From assembly GCF_002847345.1 (NCBI RefSeq), contig NZ_LXFV01000005.1, positions 124,001 to 188,000 of the forward strand: a stretch of 64,000 nt of DNA, in the 5' to 3' direction. Source of the DNA: Pectobacterium peruviense (GTDB taxonomy: Bacteria > Pseudomonadota > Gammaproteobacteria > Enterobacterales > Enterobacteriaceae). The position numbers were made by a program, and so were the translations under genes. Below, piece after piece: positions 58,031-64,000 of the stretch. Numbering within the stretch: the first letter of the stretch is position 1; the number at the start of each line of letters is the position of its first letter. Under the pieces are notes generated by a model. It was not told the DNA's origin, made no database searches, and saw only the letters and a list, made by a program, of their open reading frames with translations.

Positions 58031-59401
58031 ATGGATATCAACGCTACTGCCGCTGCGCTAATCCCCCTTCTCGGCGGGAAAGAAAACATCGCCAGCGCTG
58101 CCCACTGTGCGACCCGCCTACGTCTGGTATTAAATGACGACAACCTGGCTGACAAGAAAGCCATTGAGGGCGTTGACGGCGTTAAAGGCTGCTTCCAGAA
58201 CGCCGGACAAATGCAGATTATTTTCGGTACCGGATTAGTGAACAAAGTCTATGCAGAGTTCATTAAAGCCGCAGGCATCAGCGAATCAAGCAAATCCGAA
58301 GCGGCTTCTATCGCGGCGAAAAAGCTGAATCCGCTGCAACGTCTGGCGCGTCTGTTATCTAATATCTTCGTCCCTATCATGCCTGCGATTATCGCGTCCG
58401 GCCTGTTGATGGGGCTGCTCGGCATGATCAAGACCTACGGCTGGGTCGACTCCAGCAGTGCAATCTTCGTGATGCTGGATATGTTCAGTTCCGCTGCCTT
58501 TATCATCCTGCCAGTGCTGATCGGTTTCACTGCCGCACGGGAATTCGGCGGTAACCCCTATCTGGGCGCAACGCTGGGCGGCATTCTGACGCATCCGGCG
58601 CTGACCAACGCTTGGGGCGTCGCGGGTGGCTTCCAGACCATGCATTTCTTCGGCATGGACATTGCCATGATCGGCTATCAGGGCACCGTATTCCCGGTAC
58701 TACTGGCCGTCTGGTTCATGAGCATCGTGGAAAAACGTCTGCGTAAAGTTGTACCGGACGCACTGGACATTATCGTCACACCTTTCCTGACGGTCATCAT
58801 CTCCGGCTTCGTCGCGATGCTGCTCATCGGCCCGGCGGGGCGCGCACTGGGCGATGGTATTTCTCTCGTCCTCAGCACGTTAATTGCTCACGCGGGTTGG
58901 TTCGCGGGTTTACTGTTCGGTGGCCTCTATTCCGTCATCGTGATCACCGGCGTTCACCACAGCTTCCATGCCATTGAGGCAGGGCTGCTTGGTAACCCGA
59001 ATATCGGCGTCAACTTCCTGCTGCCGATTTGGGCAATGGCGAACGTGGCGCAGGGCGGCGCGTGTCTGGCGGTCTACTTTAAAACGCGTGACGCAAAAAT
59101 CAGAGCGATTGCCGTTCCGGCGGGGCTTTCCTGTCTGCTGGGTATCACCGAAGCAGCGATCTTTGGTATCAACCTGCGTTTCATCAAGCCGTTCCTCGCA
59201 GCACTGGCAGGCGGTGCACTCGGTGGCGCGTGGGTCGTCTTCAATCACGTCAATATGACGGCCGTCGGGCTGACCGGTTTTCCGGGGCTGGCCATTGTGC
59301 AAGGTGGATCGATGCTTAACTATCTGATTGGGATGTTGATTGCATTCGGTGCCGCCTTTGTCATTTCCTTACTGCTGAAATACAAAACGGATAGCGAATA
59401 A
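58031..59401 (+). CDS. scrA: Sucrose-specific PTS enzyme IIBC
   Basis: A 456-aa PTS permease that imports sucrose as sucrose-6-phosphate. The EIIB domain comes first, with the phosphorylated Cys26 in SAAHCATRLRLVL, followed by a linker and a ten-helix EIIC domain (FGGLYSVIVITGVHHSFHAI, then GITEAAIFGINL, the sugar-binding region). No EIIA domain is present, so phosphate is expected from Crr (EIIA-Glc), which links uptake to catabolite control. Its TAA overlaps the scrB ATG by one base. Confidence 0.97.
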   Translation: MDINATAAALIPLLGGKENIASAAHCATRLRLVLNDDNLADKKAIEGVDGVKGCFQNAGQMQIIFGTGLVNKVYAEFIKAAGISESSKSEAASIAAKKLNPLQRLARLLSNIFVPIMPAIIASGLLMGLLGMIKTYGWVDSSSAIFVMLDMFSSAAFIILPVLIGFTAAREFGGNPYLGATLGGILTHPALTNAWGVAGGFQTMHFFGMDIAMIGYQGTVFPVLLAVWFMSIVEKRLRKVVPDALDIIVTPFLTVIISGFVAMLLIGPAGRALGDGISLVLSTLIAHAGWFAGLLFGGLYSVIVITGVHHSFHAIEAGLLGNPNIGVNFLLPIWAMANVAQGGACLAVYFKTRDAKIRAIAVPAGLSCLLGITEAAIFGINLRFIKPFLAALAGGALGGAWVVFNHVNMTAVGLTGFPGLAIVQGGSMLNYLIGMLIAFGAAFVISLLLKYKTDSE

Positions 59402-60810
59402 TGAAGGAAGTCCACTTAGTAAAGCGCATGGCGCACGCCCTGATGTCAGGTCACTCACGGAAACAGGAAGACCCGTATCGCCCGGAATGGCATCTGTCAC
59501 CGTGTGTGGGTCTGCTTAACGATCCGAACGGATTTATTCATCATAATGGGCGTTACCATCTGTTTTATCAGTGGAATCCTTTAGCCTGTGCCCACGGAGC
59601 AAAATTCTGGGGGCACTGGAGTTCCGCCGATTTGGTGAACTGGAAGCATGAACCCGTCGCGCTGGTGCCGAGCGAAAGCTATGAAAGCCACGGCTGCTAC
59701 TCCGGTTCTGCCGTCGTGGACCAAGGTGCAATCACGCTGATTTATACCGGTAACGTCAAATACGATGACGGTTCACGCACCGCGTTTCAGTGTCTCGCCC
59801 GCGAAAATTCTAACGGAGAATACGACAAGCTGGGCGCGGTTCTGACGCTCCCGGACGGCTACACTGGCCACGTTCGCGATCCCAAAGTGTGGCATCATGA
59901 CGACCACTGGTACATGGTGCTCGGCGCACAGGATCTCGATCTTCAGGGGAAGGTCGTGCTCTATCGCTCCGCCGATCTACTGGCGTGGGAAAAGATCGCC
60001 GAGATCGCCGGTTCTCGTTTGAGTGGGCTCGGTGATTTTGGCTATATGTGGGAGTGTCCAGACCTGTTCCCGCTGGATGGCAAAGATATACTGATTTGCT
60101 GCCCGCAGGGCGTTCCCGCCGAAGACGAACGTTATCTGAATACCTTTCAGGCGGGCTATTTCATTGGCTCACTCGACTACGAGAGCGGCGTTTACCCACA
60201 TCAGGATTTCCACGAACTGGATCTCGGCTTTGAGTTTTACGCTCCACAAACCACGCTGAGTGAAGACGGGCGACGCCTGCTGTTTGGCTGGATGTCGATT
60301 CCTGACGACAATGAGTTTTTTGAACCGACGATCGAGCACGGCTGGATCCATATTATGACCTGTCCGCGTGAACTCACGCGGCATGGCGATCGCGTTTACC
60401 AACGTCCTGCGCGCGAATTGCAACAGTTGCGTAGACAGCATTACACCTGGCAAGGTGCCGCAGACTACGCCTCGCCGCTGCCCATAAGTAGCGCGGAAGT
60501 GCTCATCACAGTTCAGGGGGAATTCCAGCTCAATCTTGCCTCCCAGCTTGTTCTCTGTTGGGACGGCGAGCGTGTAACGATGAGCCGACGCAACCGCCGC
60601 ACTGGCGAGCCCGAGCACCGCTACTGGCGCGGCGACCTGAGTCAATTGCAGATATTATGCGATCGCTCCAGCGTTGAAATTTTTATCAACGACGGCGAGG
60701 CCGTGATGTCTGCACGCATGTTCCCAGAAAGCGAGGCGACCATGACGTTCAGTGGCTCTGGGCGATTAACGCTACAACACTGGCTGTTAGCGCAGTGCGT
60801 GATAGAATAA
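59401..60810 (+). CDS. scrB: Sucrose-6-phosphate hydrolase
   Basis: A 469-aa GH32 invertase that splits sucrose-6-phosphate into glucose-6-phosphate and fructose. The nucleophile Asp41 is in LLNDPNGF, the transition-state Asp in GHVRDPKVWHH and the acid/base Glu in WECPDLF. The C-terminal beta-sandwich is complete (VEIFINDGEAVMSAR). Translationally coupled to scrA. Confidence 0.97.
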   Translation: MKEVHLVKRMAHALMSGHSRKQEDPYRPEWHLSPCVGLLNDPNGFIHHNGRYHLFYQWNPLACAHGAKFWGHWSSADLVNWKHEPVALVPSESYESHGCYSGSAVVDQGAITLIYTGNVKYDDGSRTAFQCLARENSNGEYDKLGAVLTLPDGYTGHVRDPKVWHHDDHWYMVLGAQDLDLQGKVVLYRSADLLAWEKIAEIAGSRLSGLGDFGYMWECPDLFPLDGKDILICCPQGVPAEDERYLNTFQAGYFIGSLDYESGVYPHQDFHELDLGFEFYAPQTTLSEDGRRLLFGWMSIPDDNEFFEPTIEHGWIHIMTCPRELTRHGDRVYQRPARELQQLRRQHYTWQGAADYASPLPISSAEVLITVQGEFQLNLASQLVLCWDGERVTMSRRNRRTGEPEHRYWRGDLSQLQILCDRSSVEIFINDGEAVMSARMFPESEATMTFSGSGRLTLQHWLLAQCVIE

Positions 60811-60840
60811 CTTTCCTTTTTTCTGATAGCAGACCACGCG

Positions 60841-61860
60841 GTGAAACCGACTAAACGCATAACAATCAGTGACATCGCCGCGCTGGCTGGTGTATCAAAA
60901 TCCACCGCCAGTCTGGTGCTTAACGGCCGTAGCAAAGAATTCCGCGTTTCTGATGAAACGCGCGATCGCATTTTAGCCGTCGCGCACGAGCAGCGTTATC
61001 AGCCCAGCATTCACGCACGTTCACTGCGTTCCTCACGCAGTAACACGTTGGGGCTGGTAGTGCCGGAAATGACCAACTACGGCTTCGCCGTGATTTCCCG
61101 CGAGCTGGAGATGCGGTGCCGTGAAGCTGGGTTACAGCTGCTGATTGCCTGTACCGACGAAAATGCCAGTCAGGAGATGATGGCGGTCAACAGTCTGGTA
61201 CAGCGTCAGGTCGATGGCCTGATTGTCGCCTCCAGCCTTCTGAGTGATACCGAGTATCAGAAAATTAACCAGCAGCTACCTGTCGTGCAATTTGACCGGA
61301 TTATTGGTGATTCCACCCTGCCGATGGTCATTTCCGAAGCGGTAGAATCCACGGCGGAAATGGTCGAGCGTATCGCCCGCCAGCATCGTGATGAGTTCTA
61401 TTTCCTTGGCGGCCAGCCGCGAATTTCCCCGACTCGCCACCGTCTGGAAGGCTTCCAGCTTGGGCTGGCACGTGCCGGCATCGACTGCCAGCCAGAGTGG
61501 ATTCTTCATGGTAGTTACCACCCCAGCGCAGGTTACGAAATGTTTGCTCAGCTGTGTGCGACGCTGGGTCGTCCGCCAAAAGCACTGTTTGTTGCCGCCT
61601 GTGGCTTAATGGAAGGGGTGCTGCGTTATATGAACCAGCATAACCTGATGGAAAGCGGCATCCGTCTGTGCTGCTTTGACGATCACTATCTGTTTGATTG
61701 TTTACCGCTGAAGATCGATACCGTGGCACAGGATTGTGAAAATCTGGCACGCAACAGCTTTGAAATGATTACGAGTTTGATCGCACAACAGCCGCTTGAA
61801 GAAGATCGACGCTATATCCCGACGCGTATTCACTGGCGTCATCCTGACTCGCGGGCATAG
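60841..61860 (+). CDS. scrR: Sucrose operon repressor ScrR (LacI family)
   Basis: A 339-aa repressor. The N-terminal helix-turn-helix is [20 protein letters not shown] with the hinge [12 protein letters not shown]; the rest is a periplasmic-binding-type sugar sensor, with fructose or fructose-1-phosphate as the known inducer in related systems. Start is GTG, 30 bp after scrB. Last gene of the scr cluster, same order as the enteric plasmid scrKYABR regulon. Expected to bind the sites upstream of scrK and scrY. Confidence 0.95.
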   Translation: MKPTKRITISDIAALAGVSKSTASLVLNGRSKEFRVSDETRDRILAVAHEQRYQPSIHARSLRSSRSNTLGLVVPEMTNYGFAVISRELEMRCREAGLQLLIACTDENASQEMMAVNSLVQRQVDGLIVASSLLSDTEYQKINQQLPVVQFDRIIGDSTLPMVISEAVESTAEMVERIARQHRDEFYFLGGQPRISPTRHRLEGFQLGLARAGIDCQPEWILHGSYHPSAGYEMFAQLCATLGRPPKALFVAACGLMEGVLRYMNQHNLMESGIRLCCFDDHYLFDCLPLKIDTVAQDCENLARNSFEMITSLIAQQPLEEDRRYIPTRIHWRHPDSRA

Positions 61861-61895
61861 CCATAGCCCAACACACTTCACCAGCAGGTAGAACG

Positions 61896-61954
61896 TAAAA
61901 AGGGAATGTGGTTAGCGCCGCTTCTGAGAGCTTCGCATCACATTCCCTTTTGAA
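61896..61954. terminator. Bidirectional terminator between scrR and exbD
   Basis: Arms AAAAGGGAATGTG/CACATTCCCTTTT around a ~28-nt loop between convergent genes. Confidence 0.75.
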
Positions 61955-61965
61955 TCGATCAGCCG

Positions 61966-62391
61966 TTATTTAGCGGCAGCGGTTTCCGCACCAACCAGGC
62001 CCACCTTGAGGTAGCCCGCTTTACGCAGTGAATCCATCACGCTCATGATGGTTTCATAATCGACGCTTTTATCTGCCTGAAAGAAGATGGTCGTTTCTTT
62101 GTTGGCACTGGTTTTTGCATCCAGCACCTGAGCCAGCGACTGCTCGTTAACCACCTCTTCCCCCAGAAACATTTGCTTATCCGCCTTTACCGTCAGGTAG
62201 AGCGGTTTTTCTGGCCGCGGCTGCGGTACTGCCGATGAAGCAGGTAGATCGACACGAATGTCTACCGTTGCCAGCGGGGCTGCTACCATGAAGATAATCA
62301 GCAGAACCAGCATGACGTCAATGAACGGCGTGACGTTAATGTCATGCATTTCACCGTCATCACTCACGTCCTCCTTCAAATGCATCGCCAT
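61966..62391 (-). CDS. exbD: Biopolymer transport protein ExbD
   Basis: A 141-aa subunit of the TonB-ExbB-ExbD energy complex. Single N-terminal membrane helix with the essential Asp25 in NVTPFIDVMLVLLIIF, then a periplasmic domain. Same length as E. coli ExbD. Starts 3 bp after the exbB stop. Confidence 0.97.
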   Translation of the reverse strand: MAMHLKEDVSDDGEMHDINVTPFIDVMLVLLIIFMVAAPLATVDIRVDLPASSAVPQPRPEKPLYLTVKADKQMFLGEEVVNEQSLAQVLDAKTSANKETTIFFQADKSVDYETIMSVMDSLRKAGYLKVGLVGAETAAAK

Positions 62392-62394
62392 GAC

Positions 62395-63405
62395 TTAACC
62401 CACCCGCAGTTTGTGCGCGGCTGAAGACGCCCGGTTATCGTTGCTGGCAGCCACATCGAGATCGCGACTTTGCAGCAGCAGCACTTGTGCCGCCACATCA
62501 CCGACTGTCGCTTTGTAGCCAGCAATCGAGCGTGCAAAGACGTTATAGATGACAACCGCAGGAATCGCCGCAACCAGACCAATCGCCGTCGCCAGCAGGG
62601 CTTCCGCGATACCCGGAGCAACTACCGCCAGGTTAGTCGTTTGCGTCTGTGCGATTCCGATGAAGCTGTTCATGATGCCCCATACTGTACCGAACAGCCC
62701 CACGAACGGTGCAACCGCGCCGACCGTTGCCAGATAGCCGTTACCACGCCCCATGTGACGCCCGGTAGCCGCCACACGACGTTCCAGACGAAACGCGGTG
62801 CGCTCTTTAATCCCGTTGTTATCATCAGAACGGGCGGACAGTTCCAGTTCGTTCTGTGCATCGACCAGCAATTGCTGCGCTACGCTACCTGCTTTGAACG
62901 CATCCGCCGTTTCCAGCGCATCGTCGAGCGTTTTCGCCTGTTCCAGCGCCAGATATTCACGGCGCAGTCGACGTTTCGCGCCAGACATTTCGACGCTTTT
63001 ACTGAAGAAGATCGCCCAGGTAATCACGGAAGCCAGCAGCAAACCGATCATTACCGTTTTCACTACGGCATCAGCGTGCTGGTACATGCCCCAGACGGAC
63101 AAGTCGGTTTTCATCAGATTGTTAGTGCCCGGCGCCGCACTGGCAGGAAGCGTGAGCGCTGACGTTGATGCTTGTGCATCGGTCGTCACGGGTGCGGAAG
63201 GGGACGCAGCAGCAGGCTGCGCGGCTGGCGCGGCATTCTGTGTCGATAACGGCGTCGTTGCCTGAGCCGCAAACGCATTTCCACTTAGTCCCGCCGTACA
63301 CAGCAGGATAACCAGCACGCTACGGGAAAATGCGCTGAACGCGCCACGTTTTTTTTGCCAGGTTGATAACACCTGTTGAGTTGTATTACTGACAGCCGTC
63401 TTCAC
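62395..63405 (-). CDS. exbB: TonB-system proton channel ExbB (long form)
   Basis: A 336-aa MotA/TolQ/ExbB-family protein with three membrane helices; it uses the proton gradient with ExbD to drive TonB. The family core is GNGYLATVGAVAPFVGLFGT followed by VWGIMNSF and GIAEALLATAIGLVAAIPAV. It is ~90 residues longer than E. coli ExbB at the N-terminus: a signal-peptide-like segment (SVLVILLCTAGLSGNAFA) and an Ala/Pro/Thr-rich periplasmic stretch, as in the long ExbB of Serratia and Pseudomonas. I chose GTG at 63405 because GGAGG lies 7 bp upstream; the frame extends to an ATG at 63441. Confidence 0.93.
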   Translation of the reverse strand: MKTAVSNTTQQVLSTWQKKRGAFSAFSRSVLVILLCTAGLSGNAFAAQATTPLSTQNAAPAAQPAAASPSAPVTTDAQASTSALTLPASAAPGTNNLMKTDLSVWGMYQHADAVVKTVMIGLLLASVITWAIFFSKSVEMSGAKRRLRREYLALEQAKTLDDALETADAFKAGSVAQQLLVDAQNELELSARSDDNNGIKERTAFRLERRVAATGRHMGRGNGYLATVGAVAPFVGLFGTVWGIMNSFIGIAQTQTTNLAVVAPGIAEALLATAIGLVAAIPAVVIYNVFARSIAGYKATVGDVAAQVLLLQSRDLDVAASNDNRASSAAHKLRVG

Positions 63406-63506
63406 GCTGTGCCTCCACCATTCGTTCTGTACAATATCCACACATACCCACAGGTATCAATGCAGCAATAACGCAGCCTGAAATGATACCAAACCCTGAA
63501 CGGATT

Positions 63507-63525
63507 GATAGTAGTTCTCATTATT
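63507..63525. promoter_or_regulatory. Candidate Fur box upstream of exbBD
   Basis: GATAGTAGTTCTCATTATT matches 13 of 19 positions of the Fur consensus GATAATGATAATCATTATC, about 100 bp before exbB. It predicts iron repression. Confidence 0.7.
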
Positions 63526-64000
63526 ATTTACATCAGATAACCCACTTTTTCTTGCGTTCTGACAGGGTTTTTGGGGGTATTACCTGCACATCGACAGGAA
63601 AGGCATAAGAAAATCATAAAAAATAGCATTCAGGAATATATCTGGCAGGTGGCAGGCGCTGGGGCTCATCTAAAACTCAGTTCTATATCATGAGGTTTTT
63701 GTGATCGACATTAAGTTATCACACCATTTCATGATGGCTGGCGATAAGTTTAGTGAAATAAATAGAAACATAAGTACACAATAAGATAAATAAAAACACC
63801 AAGTTACGTATATTTAGATTAAGAAACCAGTAATAAAATCCATATAAAACAGCATTTCACATTAGCTTTTTCTTTTGTGACACGAGTCATTCTACCAAGT
63901 TGTATAATAGGTTAGCTTAATCCACAGAGAATATCGGCGCGCGCCACAATAATAGCTCACATAAGGACGCCGTCCTCTCACCCGTAAACCCTCTGTTCAT
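63526..64000. other. AT-rich intergenic end of window
   Basis: About 475 bp with no convincing gene, RNA or repeat. Several AT-rich promoter-like stretches occur (for example TATAAT at 63902-63907), presumably belonging to a gene beyond the window. Confidence 0.4.

Noticed and set aside
63700..64000. A partial gene at the right edge
   Set aside because: AT-rich with stops in all frames; no convincing coding sequence before the window ends.

Overview
The window looks like chromosomal DNA of a soft-rot enterobacterium, most likely Pectobacterium. The backbone pepA-holC-valS / yjgN-yjgM-rraB / arg-tabA-pyrLBI-ridA matches the E. coli order, with proteins close in length to the E. coli ones. The complete scrKYABR sucrose regulon, a dispersed ~125-bp enterobacterial repeat and the ATP-grasp/alpha-E/transglutaminase/Anbu operon fit that genus. 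The genus call is an inference from gene content, not from a database search.

Positions 1-19941 form an integration hot spot at the 3' end of a tRNA-Leu(CAA) gene (the leuX site). Two elements appear to lie in tandem. The tRNA-proximal one (about 11961-19876) is a decayed P4-like satellite: a P4-type integrase next to the tRNA, an Ogr/Delta zinc-finger activator, GGTGAACAG iteron-like repeats, a RelBE/StbDE-type toxin-antitoxin remnant, an STM2901-like/DUF1493 pair and, between ogr and int, a 1.2-kaa SIR2-domain defence protein. A 19-bp copy of the tRNA 3' end at 11961-11979 marks its far end. Left of that copy lies the first ~20 codons of a second, deleted integrase (11742 leftward). A defence cluster follows: type I restriction-modification hsdM-hsdS-hsdR, the 3' remnant of an mcrC gene, and a 1182-aa SF1 helicase fused to a C-terminal phospholipase-D domain (Mokosh type II-like). 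The left end of this second element is outside the window.

From 20159 to 36429 the core chromosome resumes: lptFG (LPS export), pepA, holC, valS, then a lineage-specific insert (kptA, a chemoreceptor, a secreted alpha/beta hydrolase, an M48 protease), yjgN, yjgM, rraB and an ArgR-controlled ornithine carbamoyltransferase. From 36483 to 40909 come two tandem PAS-LuxR regulators, a possible small RNA, tabA, the attenuated pyrLBI operon and ridA. From 41134 to 45075 is a translationally coupled operon of an ATP-grasp ligase, an alpha-E protein, a transglutaminase and the Anbu proteasome homologue. Its product is unknown, and it is probably the best under-characterised system here. NrdR-controlled nrdDG follows.

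Positions 48179-55008 hold small accessory genes: YraR-like, YhbP, an HxlR regulator divergent from an MFS exporter + PLP decarboxylase operon, an unknown 152-aa protein, higBA and a membrane-anchored bactofilin. Three sequences resembling type I-E CRISPR repeats are scattered around higBA, without cas genes. The window ends with the scr sucrose regulon and a Fur-box-preceded exbBD operon.
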